From: Streptomyces alanosinicus
Lineage (GTDB): Bacteria > Actinomycetota > Actinomycetes > Streptomycetales > Streptomycetaceae
Direction: 5' to 3'
Assembly (NCBI RefSeq): GCF_014650595.1
Contig: NZ_BMVG01000029.1
Coordinates: forward strand, 25,632-89,631
Length of the DNA stretch: 64,000 nt
In this document: positions 43,681 through 52,881 of the stretch, in pieces
Numbering within the stretch: position 1 is the first letter of the stretch
How the letters are laid out: each line of letters starts with the position of its first letter
The notes under the pieces: generated by a model
What the model saw: the letters and a program-made list of their open reading frames with translations, nothing else
Database searches by the model: none
What the model was told of the DNA's origin: nothing
Position numbers and translations under genes: made by a program

Positions 43681-43710
43681 TTGACTCGCCCGGAGCAGCA
43701 CACTTGTAAT
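43681..43710 (+). promoter_or_regulatory. whiB promoter (sigma70-type)
   Basis: TTGACT at 43681-43686 and TGTAAT at 43705-43710 with an 18-base spacer, 73 bases before the whiB start. This leaves a leader of about 65 bases. A good match to vegetative HrdB-type promoters. Confidence 0.7.
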
Positions 43711-43782
43711 TTCACTCGTGTCGTTCAGCCGGGACCGGTAACGGCAACGCACGGGGACGCGAAAGACAGACGAGGGGCGCAC

Positions 43783-44046
43783 ATGACCGAGCTGGTGCAG
43801 CAACTGCTGGTCGACGACGCGGACGAGGAACTCGGCTGGCAGGAGCGCGCGCTGTGCGCCCAGACCGACCCCGAGTCCTTCTTCCCCGAGAAGGGCGGCT
43901 CCACCAGAGAGGCGAAGAAGGTCTGCCTCGCCTGCGAGGTCCGCTCCGAGTGCCTTGAGTACGCCCTCGCCAACGACGAGCGGTTCGGCATCTGGGGCGG
44001 TCTGTCCGAGCGGGAGCGCCGCCGGCTGAAGAAGGCCGCCGTCTGA
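43783..44046 (+). CDS. whiB: WhiB sporulation transcription factor
   Basis: An 87-residue iron-sulfur transcription factor needed for sporulation septation in Streptomyces aerial hyphae, acting with WhiA. The four cluster cysteines are in ALCAQTDPESFF, then VCLACEVRSEC. The G(V/I)WGG turn is GIWGGLSERERRRLKK, with the basic DNA-contacting tail. It begins MTELVQQLLVDDADEELGW. GAGGGG lies six bases before ATG 43783. A strong promoter sits upstream and a hairpin follows the stop. Confidence 0.96.
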   Translation: MTELVQQLLVDDADEELGWQERALCAQTDPESFFPEKGGSTREAKKVCLACEVRSECLEYALANDERFGIWGGLSERERRRLKKAAV

Positions 44047-44096
44047 CCTCACGTCCCGCGGTCGCCCGAGCACGCATCCGCACGAAAACGTCACGA

Positions 44097-44137
44097 ACGG
44101 CCCGTCGCCGGTGGGTTATCCACAGGCGGCGGGCCGT
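44097..44137. terminator. Hairpin after whiB, with a DnaA-box-like loop
   Basis: ACGGCCCGTCGCC (44097-44109) pairs with GGCGGCGGGCCGT (44125-44137), one G-U pair. The loop carries TTATCCACA (44116-44124), an exact DnaA box sequence. Confidence 0.65.
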
Positions 44138-44251
44138 CGTCTTGGCCAGCCGATAGTGTGGTCGCTCGTCCGAGACACCCCGCTGTCCCCTCGACCCCTC
44201 GAGAGGGCACAGGCGTCCACCGCAGTCCACCGAACCGGGGCCCGTACCTCG

Positions 44252-47200
44252 ATGTCCGTGCACAGCCATACGGCAGCCCAAGACCCGGCCGCCACAGCGG
44301 CGTTTGACCCGTCCCGCAAGGCGGCGTTCGACCCGGCCCGTGAGGCGGGCTTCGACCCGTCCCGCCCGCCCGAGTTCCCGCGTCACGTGGTCACCGCGGT
44401 CCTCGTCTCCCACGACGGTGCCCGCTGGCTGCCCGACGCCCTCGCCGGCCTGCTCGGCCAGGAGCGCCCCGTGCAGTACGCGGTGGCCGCCGACACCGGC
44501 AGCGCGGACGACTCCGCGAGGCTGCTCACCGACGCGCTCGGCGACGCGGGCGTCCTGCACCTCGCCCGCCGCACCGGCTTCGGCCAGGCCGTCGAGGAGG
44601 CGAGTCGCACCGCCCCGCTTCTCACCCCGGACGAGCTGCCGTACCTCAAGCGCCCGAGCGGCTGGGACCCCGTCACCCGCTCCTGGCGCGACGACGCCTA
44701 CGACCTGCCCGAACTGCCGCACGGCGAGCCCGTCCAATGGCTCTGGCTGCTGCACGACGACTGCGCCCCCGCCCCCGACGCCCTCGCCGAACTGCTCCGC
44801 GTCGTCGAGAACGAAATGGAGCTGGGCCGCGACGACGTGGCGATCGTCGGTCCCAAGCTGCGCGGCTGGTACGACCGCCGGCAGCTGCTGGAGGTCGGCG
44901 TCTCCATCGCCCACTCCGGCCGCCGCTGGACCGGCCTGGACCGCCGCGAACAGGACCAGGGCCAGCACGACCACGTCCGCGGCGTGCTGTCCGTCTCCAC
45001 CGCCGGCATGCTCATCCGCCGCGATGTCTTCGAACGGCTCGGCGGCTTCGACCGCCGGCTGCCCCTGATGCGCGACGACGTCGACCTGTGCTGGCGCGCC
45101 CACACCGCGGGCCACCGCGTCCTGATCGCCCCCGACGCCGTCGTACGCCACGCCGAGGCCGCCTCCCGCGAGCGCCGCACCGTCGACTGCGCCGGCCGCA
45201 CCGCGGCCTCCCCGCACAAGGTCGACAAGGCCGGCGCCGTCTACACCCTGCTCGTCAACACCCGCGGCGCCGTGCTGCCCTGGGTGCTGCTGCGGCTCGT
45301 CCTCGGCACCGCCCTGCGGACCGTCGCCTATCTCGTCGGCAAGGTGCCCGGCCAGGCCGTCGACGAGATCCGCGGCCTGCTCAGCACCCTGCTGCGCCCC
45401 GAGCGGATCATCGCCGCACGCCGCCGTCGCGGACCCGCGCAGATCGACAAGGGCGAACTGCGCCAGCTCTTCCCGCCGCCCGGCGCCACCGTCCGCGCCA
45501 CCGTGGAACAGCTCGCCGGCAACTTCACCAGCGGCTCCGACACCGACACCGCCTCGGCCGGCCGGCACGGCGGCGCGGTGGAGTCCGGGCCCGGCGGCGA
45601 CGACGCCGAGTTCCTGGAGGTCGAGCAGTTCGCCCGGCTCAAGCGGATCGCCCGCAAACCCGGCCCGGTGCTCTTCCTCGCCCTGCTGGTCATCTCCCTG
45701 ATCGCCTGCCGTGCCCTGCTCGGCGGCGGAGCGCTCACGGGCGGCGCCCTGCTGCCCGCACCGGCCGGCGCCGGCGAGCTGTGGTCCCGCTTCGCCGACT
45801 CCTGGCACCCGGTCGGCGCGGGCGGCACCCCGGCCGCACCGCCCTACCTCGCCATCGTCGCGACCCTCGCCGCGGTCCTGTTCGGCTCCACCGGACTCGC
45901 CGTCACCACGCTGCTGGTCGCCTCGGTACCGCTCGCCGGATGCACCGCCTACTTCGCCTCCCGGCCGCTCGTCACCTCGCGGCTGCTGCGCGCCTGGGCG
46001 GCCATCGCCTACGCCTTCCTGCCCGCCACCACCGGCGCCCTGGCCGACGGCCGTATCGGCACCGCCGTACTCGCCGTGCTGCTGCCGCTCATCGCGCGCG
46101 CCGGCATCGCCGCGAGCGGCCTCGCGAACCGCTCCGGCGCGCGCGGCAGTTGGCGCGCCACATGGGCGTACGCCCTGCTGCTGACCATCACCACGGCCTT
46201 CACCCCGATCGTCTGGCCCATCGCGCTGCTGCTCGGCGCCGGCGTGCTCGTGCTGCGCCGCGGCGACCTCGTCGCCCACGCCCTGCGCCTGCTCGCCCAG
46301 CTCGGCACCCCGCTGCTGATCCTCGCTCCCTGGTCGCTGACCCTGCTCCCGACCGGCTTCTTCAAGGAAGCCGGCCTGGCGTACGGCGGCTCGGCGGCCT
46401 CCGCGCTCGACCTGCTCGGCACCAGCCCCGGCGGTTCCGGCACCGTGCGGGGCGTGCTGCTCATCGGCATCGTCCTCGCCGCCCTCGCCGCGCTGCTGCG
46501 CTCCGAGCGGCAGCTCGGCATCCGCACCGCCTGGGCGGTCGCCCTGGCCGGCCTCGTCTTCGCCGTTCTGTCCAACCGGTCCGCCTGGGCCGGACCGGCC
46601 ACCCTGGTCTACGGCCTCGCCCTGCTGGCCGCCGCCGCCCTCGGCGCCGACGGCGCACGCGCGCGTGTGGCCGAGCAGAGCTTCGGCTGGCGCCAGCCCG
46701 TCGCCGCCCTGATCGCCCTCGCCTGCGCCGTGGGCCCGGTGCTCGTCGTCGCGGGCTGGATGATCCGCGGCGCCGACGGCCCGCTGAAGCGCCACGACCC
46801 GACCCAGGTGCCCGCGTTCGTCGCCGAGGACTCCACCACCGGCGACCGGGCCCGCACCCTGGTCCTGGACAGCGACTCCACCGCGCGCGTGCGCTACACC
46901 CTGGTCCGCGGCTCGGGCGCCCGCATGGGCGACGCCGAAGCCGGCGCCGCCGACGGCGAGAACACCCGGCTGGACAAGGTCGTCGCCAACCTCGTCGCCG
47001 GCTCCGGCGCCGACCAGGCCGACCAACTCGGCGGCTTCGCCGTCCGGTACGTCCTCGTGCACAAGGGCGCGCCCCGCGACATCACCCGCGTCCTCGACAC
47101 CACTCCCGGACTGAGCCGGCTCAGCCAGCAGAACGGCAGTGCCCTGTGGCGGGTCGACCAGGAGGTCTCCCGCGCCACCATCGTCCCCGCCGGCGGCTCG

Positions 47201-47980
47201 GGCACCGCCCAGCCGGTCAGCGCCGGACCGGTGGAGATCCACACGAGCGTCCCGTCCGGCGCGGACGGCCGTGTCCTGCGCCTCGCCGACACCGCCTCCG
47301 CCGGCTGGACGGCCACCCTGGACGGCAAGCCGCTCACCCGCACCACGGTCGACGGCTGGGCCCAGGGCTTCCAGCTGCCCGCCACCGGCGGACAGCTGGA
47401 CGTCACCTACGACGACCCGGTCACCCACACCGCCTGGCTGTGGGCCCAGGGCGCGCTCGCCGTCGTCCTGGTCGTCCTCGCCCTGCCCGGCCGCCGCCGC
47501 GACGTCGACGACGACATGCCCGAGGAGGAGCCGGTGCCCGCCCAGGCCGCCGCGGGCGAGGGCCGTCGCGCCCGCCGCCTGCGCGCCCAGGCCGAGGAGC
47601 AGGCCGCCGAGGAACAGCCCGTGGACCCGCCGCCGGCGGACCCCCCGGCCGCCGTACCCCACCAGCAGTCCTACGACGGGTTCGACCAGGCCTCCTACGC
47701 GAACGCCGGATACCCCGGCTACGGCACCGACCAGTACCACGACGGCGCCCAGTACCCGCCCTCCGGCTACGACCAGCAGGCATACCCGCCCGCCGACCCG
47801 TACCAGACGGGCCAGTACGACCCGTACGCCTACGGCGGCACGGCCGACCAGATGCCGTACGACCCGACGGCCTACCAACAGGGCTACGACCCCGGGTACG
47901 ACCCCGCCCAGCAGGGCTACGACCCGGCCCAGCACCCCCACGGCACCGGCAGTGAGCGCCCCGACGGGAGCCAGCAGTGA
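44252..47980 (+). CDS. Giant membrane glycosyltransferase, GT2 family
   Basis: A 1242-residue protein. Residues about 45-300 form a GT2 catalytic domain (VTAVLVSHDGARWLPDALAG, QWLWLLHDDCAPAPDALAEL, FDRRLPLMRDDVDLCWRAH). Residues about 460-900 contain ten or more hydrophobic helices. Next comes an exported-type loop (VVANLVAGSGADQADQLGGF), a late helix, and a cytoplasmic tail rich in Tyr, Gln, Gly and Asp repeats (GYDPGYDPAQQGYDPAQ). It probably transfers a sugar to a lipid carrier or exported glycan. The start ATG 44252 has a weak ribosome site; TAGTGT at 44152-44157 could be the -10 box. The stop overlaps the DUF5719 gene by four bases, so the two are made together. Confidence 0.86.
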   Translation: MSVHSHTAAQDPAATAAFDPSRKAAFDPAREAGFDPSRPPEFPRHVVTAVLVSHDGARWLPDALAGLLGQERPVQYAVAADTGSADDSARLLTDALGDAGVLHLARRTGFGQAVEEASRTAPLLTPDELPYLKRPSGWDPVTRSWRDDAYDLPELPHGEPVQWLWLLHDDCAPAPDALAELLRVVENEMELGRDDVAIVGPKLRGWYDRRQLLEVGVSIAHSGRRWTGLDRREQDQGQHDHVRGVLSVSTAGMLIRRDVFERLGGFDRRLPLMRDDVDLCWRAHTAGHRVLIAPDAVVRHAEAASRERRTVDCAGRTAASPHKVDKAGAVYTLLVNTRGAVLPWVLLRLVLGTALRTVAYLVGKVPGQAVDEIRGLLSTLLRPERIIAARRRRGPAQIDKGELRQLFPPPGATVRATVEQLAGNFTSGSDTDTASAGRHGGAVESGPGGDDAEFLEVEQFARLKRIARKPGPVLFLALLVISLIACRALLGGGALTGGALLPAPAGAGELWSRFADSWHPVGAGGTPAAPPYLAIVATLAAVLFGSTGLAVTTLLVASVPLAGCTAYFASRPLVTSRLLRAWAAIAYAFLPATTGALADGRIGTAVLAVLLPLIARAGIAASGLANRSGARGSWRATWAYALLLTITTAFTPIVWPIALLLGAGVLVLRRGDLVAHALRLLAQLGTPLLILAPWSLTLLPTGFFKEAGLAYGGSAASALDLLGTSPGGSGTVRGVLLIGIVLAALAALLRSERQLGIRTAWAVALAGLVFAVLSNRSAWAGPATLVYGLALLAAAALGADGARARVAEQSFGWRQPVAALIALACAVGPVLVVAGWMIRGADGPLKRHDPTQVPAFVAEDSTTGDRARTLVLDSDSTARVRYTLVRGSGARMGDAEAGAADGENTRLDKVVANLVAGSGADQADQLGGFAVRYVLVHKGAPRDITRVLDTTPGLSRLSQQNGSALWRVDQEVSRATIVPAGGSGTAQPVSAGPVEIHTSVPSGADGRVLRLADTASAGWTATLDGKPLTRTTVDGWAQGFQLPATGGQLDVTYDDPVTHTAWLWAQGALAVVLVVLALPGRRRDVDDDMPEEEPVPAQAAAGEGRRARRLRAQAEEQAAEEQPVDPPPADPPAAVPHQQSYDGFDQASYANAGYPGYGTDQYHDGAQYPPSGYDQQAYPPADPYQTGQYDPYAYGGTADQMPYDPTAYQQGYDPGYDPAQQGYDPAQHPHGTGSERPDGSQQ

Positions 47981-49521
47981 ACCGCACCACCCTGTCCCTG
48001 ATCGCCGCCACCACCGCACTGGCCGCCGTCACCGCGTTCGCCGCGCTGGACGGCCCGTCCGCGTCCGGGGCCGCCGCGTCCGAGGCGGCCGCGCATCTCC
48101 CGGTGCAGCGCACGAGCCTGATGTGCCCCGCGCCGAGCATCTCGGACATCGCCGACACCTCGTACACGTCGTACACGCCCGTCACCGCGGGCGTGCCGAG
48201 CACCGGCAAGGCCCAACTCCAGTCGGCCGACGAGCAGTCGGGGGACGACACGGGCACCTCACAGACCGGCAAGGGCGGCAAGGACGCCAAGGGCTCCAAG
48301 GGCTCCAAGGGCGCGAAGAAGACGACGGACCAGCCCGTCCTCACCCCGAAGGCGCCGGGCACCCCGGTCTCCGGCGACACCTCCGGCGCCGACACGCCCG
48401 CGCTCATCGGCACCGCCGACGGGAAGTTCGCGCCCGGCTGGACCCTGCAGGAGACCACCGAGGTCGCCGCCGGCACCGGCCGTGGCCTGCAGGGCGTCAA
48501 CTGCACGGCCGCGGACACCGAGTTCTGGTTCCCGGGCGCCAGCACGGCCGCGAGCCGCACCGACTACGTCCACCTGACCAACCCCGACGACTCCGCCGCG
48601 GTCGTCGACATCGAGCTGTACGGCAAGGACGGCGCGATCAAGTCCCCGCTGGGGGAGAACCTCAACGTCCCGCCGCACGCGAGCAAGCCGATCCTGCTCT
48701 CCACGCTCACCGGCGAGCGGCAGGACGACCTGACCGTGCACGTCACCGTGCGCAGCGGCCGGGTCGGCGCCGCCGTGCAGGCCCTGGACGACAAGACGGG
48801 CGGCGACTGGCTGGCCGCGGCCACCGACCCGGCCGGCTCCCTGGTCCTGCCCGGCATCCCGAAGGACGCCACCGACGTCCGGCTGATCGCCTTCACCCCC
48901 GGTGGCGACGACGCCGACCTCAAGGTCCGCCTGGCCTCACCGGACGGCCTGATCACCCCGGCGGGCAACGAGACGCTGCACGTGAAGTCGGGCATGACGA
49001 CCACGGCCGACCTCGGTGCGGTGACCCGCGGCGAGGCGGGCTCTCTGGTCCTGACCCCCACCGACCAGTCGGTCCCGGTGGTCGCGGCGCTGCGGGTCGT
49101 CCGGGGCAAGGGCGACAAGCAGGAGACGGCCTTCATCCCCGCCACCGCCCCCGTCGCCGCGCGCGCGACCTCGGCCGACAACAGCGCCAAGGGCACGACC
49201 CTCGCCCTGACGGCACCCACCGCCGCCGCCACGGTCAAGGTCACCGCCTCGGCGGGCAGCGAGGGCGGCACCGCGACGACGAAGACGTTCACGATCAAGT
49301 CCGGCACCACCGAGAACGTCCCGGTCCCCGTCCCCTCCGGCCTCAAGGGCACGTACGCCCTCACCGTCGAACCGGTCTCCGGCGGCCCGGTCTACGCCTC
49401 CCGCACCCTCGCCGCCACCGAATCGGGAGTCCCCGGCTTCACCATCCAGACCCTCCCGGACGACCGCGGCATGGTCGCGGTACCGAAGACGACGGAAGAC
49501 CTGTCGGTCCTGCAGAAGTAG
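47977..49521 (+). CDS. DUF5719-type secreted protein
   Basis: A 514-residue protein starting at GTG 47977 within the preceding stop. It has an N-terminal hydrophobic segment (LIAATTALAAVTAFAALDG) that acts as a signal or anchor. The linker is Lys/Gly/Ser-rich (KGGKDAKGSKGSKGAKK). A repeated beta-strand architecture follows, with NCTAADTEFWFPGASTAASR, HLTNPDDSAAVVDIELYG and ALDDKTGGDWLAAATDP. No catalytic motif is seen. Actinobacteria keep this gene directly after the large glycosyltransferase, so it probably helps that enzyme at the outer face of the membrane. Confidence 0.82.
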   Translation: MNRTTLSLIAATTALAAVTAFAALDGPSASGAAASEAAAHLPVQRTSLMCPAPSISDIADTSYTSYTPVTAGVPSTGKAQLQSADEQSGDDTGTSQTGKGGKDAKGSKGSKGAKKTTDQPVLTPKAPGTPVSGDTSGADTPALIGTADGKFAPGWTLQETTEVAAGTGRGLQGVNCTAADTEFWFPGASTAASRTDYVHLTNPDDSAAVVDIELYGKDGAIKSPLGENLNVPPHASKPILLSTLTGERQDDLTVHVTVRSGRVGAAVQALDDKTGGDWLAAATDPAGSLVLPGIPKDATDVRLIAFTPGGDDADLKVRLASPDGLITPAGNETLHVKSGMTTTADLGAVTRGEAGSLVLTPTDQSVPVVAALRVVRGKGDKQETAFIPATAPVAARATSADNSAKGTTLALTAPTAAATVKVTASAGSEGGTATTKTFTIKSGTTENVPVPVPSGLKGTYALTVEPVSGGPVYASRTLAATESGVPGFTIQTLPDDRGMVAVPKTTEDLSVLQK

Positions 49522-49558
49522 CCCGACAGCAGGCGGGGGCCGGGGTGCCCCCTCCGGT

Positions 49559-49585
49559 GGTGCCCCCCTTTCGAGGGGAGGCACC
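49559..49585. terminator. Hairpin after the DUF5719 gene
   Basis: GGTGCC-C-CCC (49559 onward) pairs with GGGG-A-GGCACC (to 49585) around CTTTCGA. It separates the convergent DUF5719 and zincin-like genes. Confidence 0.6.
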
Positions 49586-49596
49586 TCGCACGCGTG

Positions 49597-50049
49597 TCAG
49601 TCCTCTCCGTACCGAGGATCCACCGTCTCCGGAGTCAGTCCGAGCAGCTCCGCCACCTGCTCCACGACCACCTCGTGCACCAGCGCGGCCCGCTCGTCCC
49701 GGCCCTTCGTCCGGATCTCCACCGGCCGCCGGTACACCACCACCCGCGCCCGCCGCCCGTCCCCCGCCGGAACGACCCCGCCGAGCGGCACCGCCTCGTC
49801 GTTCCACGCCTGCTCACCCCGCCCGTCCAGCCGGGGCACCTCCAGCACGAGGAAATCGATGTCGGCCAACTGCGGCCACCGCCGCTCAAGACGCTCCACG
49901 GAGTCCTGCACCAGGTCCGCGAACACATCGGCCCGGCTGGCCGCCAGCGGCACCTGCGGCGGTGCGATCGGCCCCCGCATGCCCCGGCCGTGACGATCAC
50001 GGCGACGAGGCCCGGGGCCGCTGGCACGGGGCGGTACACGGTTGTCCAT
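49597..50049 (-). CDS. Zincin-like metallopeptidase family protein, degenerate site
   Basis: A 150-residue protein of the small zincin-like family. An Arg/Gly/Pro-rich N-terminus precedes the domain, which has FADLVQDSVERLERRWPQL and PLGGVVPAGDGRRARVVVYR. Where family members carry HExxHH, this one reads HEVVVEQVAELLGL, so the second and third His are absent and zinc binding is doubtful. ATG 50047-50049 or the GTG immediately before it (50050-50052) could start the protein; TACGCT six bases before the GTG suggests a leaderless message. In mycobacteria the counterpart also sits between whiB2 and the manB block. Confidence 0.75.
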   Translation of the reverse strand: MDNRVPPRASGPGPRRRDRHGRGMRGPIAPPQVPLAASRADVFADLVQDSVERLERRWPQLADIDFLVLEVPRLDGRGEQAWNDEAVPLGGVVPAGDGRRARVVVYRRPVEIRTKGRDERAALVHEVVVEQVAELLGLTPETVDPRYGED

Positions 50050-50499
50050 CACTGGGGAAGCGTAGTCCCCGCGCGCTCCGCCCGCCCGGCCCCACACGGC
50101 ACCCGCCCCCTCGCCGGCCGGCGAGGCGCCTCCTTGCGCCAGTCGGCGGCACCGGCCTGCGCCAGTCGCCGCGCCACGCTCGGCCGATCGGCTCGCCCCC
50201 GATCGGTCCTATTCCACTCCGAACGGCTGCTTCCATCTCATGTCGCAGGATGACCATTCCAGCCAACGTCTGGCCCGTTTGCGTAACCCTCGAAGACCGC
50301 TGAACTCAAGGCAATTGACGGTGTTTGTGTCGACTCATGACCGTATCGAGTCGTGCCCAAAACCTGCCGACAACCCGTCCTTGCAGGTCAACAAGGCTTC
50401 CCCGAAGGGGTGTGTGGGGTGTTTCACAGCGCGACACAGTGGAGTGACGTGGTGGAGAGTCGTCGCGGCCCGCTCAAGAGTGCGGTACCGTCCAACGTC

Positions 50500-50877
50500 G
50501 TGAGCCCTGTACGTCGCTGTTCGCGAACCGCCTGCGGCCGACCCGCCGTCGCGACGCTGACGTACGTCTACGCCGACTCGACCGCGGTCCTCGGCCCGCT
50601 CGCCACCTACGCCGAACCCCACTGCTACGACCTGTGCGCCGAGCACTCCGAGCGCCTCACCGCCCCCCGCGGCTGGGAGGTCGTCCGCCTCCTCGACGGC
50701 TCCGCTCCCGCGCGGCCCAGCGGAGACGATCTGGAGGCGCTCGCCAACGCCGTACGCGAGGCGGCCCGCCCCCAGGAGCGCGCCGCCGAGGCGGGCGGCG
50801 GCGGAGCCCGTACCGCGGACCCCATGGAGGTCGCCCGCCGCGGCCACCTGCGAGTGCTGCGCTCACCGGACAACTGA
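50500..50877 (+). CDS. DUF3499 family protein
   Basis: A 125-residue actinobacterial protein. The N-terminal half is a zinc-ribbon-like unit (RRCSRTACGRPAVATLTYVY and EPHCYDLCAEHSERL) with four cysteines. The C-terminal part is Ala/Glu/Arg-rich. Function unknown. I chose GTG 50500 because the family starts VSPVRRCSRTACG and TACCGT stands eight bases upstream at 50486-50491, suggesting leaderless translation; upstream in-frame starts at 50353 and 50453 look unlikely. It precedes manB on the same strand. Confidence 0.82.
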   Translation: MSPVRRCSRTACGRPAVATLTYVYADSTAVLGPLATYAEPHCYDLCAEHSERLTAPRGWEVVRLLDGSAPARPSGDDLEALANAVREAARPQERAAEAGGGGARTADPMEVARRGHLRVLRSPDN

Positions 50878-51058
50878 GCCGGCAGCCGAGCGGACACCGG
50901 CACCGGACACTGGGCACCCGACCCGGCACCGGACACTGGGCACCCGCCCCGGACACGGGAGACGGTCGCGCGGGACCCTCATCGGGTGTCCGCACACCTC
51001 CCCCTTACCCCCGACGGGTAGTTTGTGGGCACCCATAGGACTTTCAGGAGGGTTGGCC

Positions 51059-52423
51059 GTGACTGCTGATCTGTCGCAGATCGTGAAGGCGTACGACGTA
51101 CGCGGAGTGGTTCCGGACCAGTGGGACGAGTCACTGGCCGGGCTCTTCGGCGCTGCCTTCGCGGAGGTGACGGGTGCGGCGGCGATCGTCGTCGGCCATG
51201 ACATGCGGCCCTCGTCCCCGGGCCTCACCCGCGCCTTCGCGCGCGGCGCGGCGGAGCGCGGCGTGGACGTCACCGAGATCGGCCTGTGCTCCACGGACCA
51301 GCTGTACTACGCCTCGGGCGCGCTGAACCTGCCGGGTGCCATGTTCACCGCCTCCCACAACCCGGCCCAGTACAACGGCATCAAGCTGTGCCGCGCGGGC
51401 GCCGCCCCGGTCGGCCAGGACACCGGCCTCACGCAGATCCGCGAACTGGTCGAGGGATGGCTGGAGTCGGGCGCCCCCGAACCGGTCGCCGAGCCGGGAA
51501 CCCTGACCACCCGTGAGACGTTGGACGATTACGCGGCGCACCTCCGCTCCCTCGTCGACCTGACCTCCATCCGCCCCCTGAAGGTCGTGGTCGACGCCGG
51601 TAACGGCATGGGCGGCCACACGGTCCCCACGGTCTTCGCCGGCCTGCCCCTGACCCTCGTGCCGATGTACTTCGAACTGGACGGCACCTTCCCGAACCAC
51701 GAGGCCAACCCGCTCGACCCGGCCAACCTCGTGGACCTGCAAAAGCGCGTCCCGGCGGAGGGCGCCGACCTCGGCATCGCCTTCGACGGCGACGCCGACC
51801 GCTGCTTCGTCGTGGACGAGCACGGCGACCCGGTCTCCCCGTCCGCGATCACCGCCCTGGTCGCCCGCCGTGAACTCGCCCGCCACGGCGGCGCGGGCAC
51901 GATCATCCACAACCTGATCACGTCCCGCACGGTCCCCGAGGTCGTCAAGGAGCACGGCGGCACCCCGGTCCGCACCCGCGTCGGCCACTCCTTCATCAAG
52001 GCCGAGATGGCCCGCACCGGCGCGATCTTCGGCGGCGAGCACTCCGCGCACTACTACTTCAAGGACTTCTGGAACGCCGACACGGGCATGCTGGCCGCCC
52101 TGCACGTGCTCGCGGCCCTCGGCGGCCAGGACGGCCCCCTCTCCGGCCTCGTCGCCCAGTACGACCGCTACACCGGCTCCGGCGAGATCAACTCCACCGT
52201 CGCCGACCAGTCGGCCCGCCTCGCCGCGATCCGCTCCGCGTACGAGGGCCGCGCCGGCATCACCCTGGACGACCTCGACGGCCTCACCGTCGCCGCCGCC
52301 GACTGGTGGTTCAACGTCCGCCCCTCCAACACCGAGCCCCTCCTCCGCCTGAACGCGGAGGCGAAGGACGAGGCCACGATGGCGAAGATCAGGGACGAGG
52401 CGCTGGCCATCATCAGGGCCTGA
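51059..52423 (+). CDS. manB: Phosphomannomutase
   Basis: A 454-residue alpha-D-phosphohexomutase that converts mannose-6-phosphate to mannose-1-phosphate. The phosphoserine loop TASHNPAQYNGIK, metal-binding DGDADRCFVVDE, sugar loop GGEHSAHYYFKDFWNADTG, and phosphate-binding RPSNTEPLLRLN are intact. GTG 51059 is preceded by AGGAGG. With the manA and pyrophosphorylase genes it provides GDP-mannose. Confidence 0.94.
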   Translation: MTADLSQIVKAYDVRGVVPDQWDESLAGLFGAAFAEVTGAAAIVVGHDMRPSSPGLTRAFARGAAERGVDVTEIGLCSTDQLYYASGALNLPGAMFTASHNPAQYNGIKLCRAGAAPVGQDTGLTQIRELVEGWLESGAPEPVAEPGTLTTRETLDDYAAHLRSLVDLTSIRPLKVVVDAGNGMGGHTVPTVFAGLPLTLVPMYFELDGTFPNHEANPLDPANLVDLQKRVPAEGADLGIAFDGDADRCFVVDEHGDPVSPSAITALVARRELARHGGAGTIIHNLITSRTVPEVVKEHGGTPVRTRVGHSFIKAEMARTGAIFGGEHSAHYYFKDFWNADTGMLAALHVLAALGGQDGPLSGLVAQYDRYTGSGEINSTVADQSARLAAIRSAYEGRAGITLDDLDGLTVAAADWWFNVRPSNTEPLLRLNAEAKDEATMAKIRDEALAIIRA

Positions 52424-52583
52424 CACAGGCATGCGGTGCCCTTCCGGCGGCCCGGCCCGGCCCACAGCGCCCAGGGGCCGGCCGCCGGCGCCCCCCGGTC
52501 GGGACCCGCAGCCCGGCCCAGCCGGCCCGGCAGCGGTACGCTGACCAGCGGCCAAAGAAACCCCGCCCTCGAAGGGACACCTC

Positions 52584-52754
52584 ATGCCGCTCGAAGCCGG
52601 CCTCCTGGAGATCCTCGCCTGCCCGGCCTGCCACGCCCCCCTCAAGGAGCAGGACACCGAGCTGATCTGCACCGGCCAGGACTGCGGCCTCGCCTACCCG
52701 GTCCGCGACGACATCCCGGTCCTCCTCGTGGACGAGGCCCGCCGCCCCAAATGA
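52584..52754 (+). CDS. Trm112-like small zinc protein
   Basis: A 56-residue protein: LLEILACPACHAPLKEQD then LICTGQDCGLAYPVRDDIPV, with two CxxC/CxxxxxC-type pairs for zinc, as in the Trm112/YcaR family. It ends in a VLLVDEARR strand. ATG 52584 has GAAGGGA nearby. Such proteins help methyltransferases or appear next to sugar enzymes. It lies between manB and the SIS gene, a place it also holds in other actinobacteria. Confidence 0.85.
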   Translation: MPLEAGLLEILACPACHAPLKEQDTELICTGQDCGLAYPVRDDIPVLLVDEARRPK

Positions 52755-52881
52755 CGAGGCCCGTCCCCTCGTAGGACCCTCCTCGACCCCTCGTAGCGAA
52801 ACGGCGCCCACCGCGTGGCGAGAGGCGCCCACCCCCTGGAAGGCTCCGCACAGGACCCCCGGCGACCGGAGGCTGCCGCCC

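Noticed and set aside
44737..47955. 1072-codon frame in +1 of the glycosyltransferase
   Set aside because: Arg/Pro-only composition typical of the shifted frame of a GC-rich gene.
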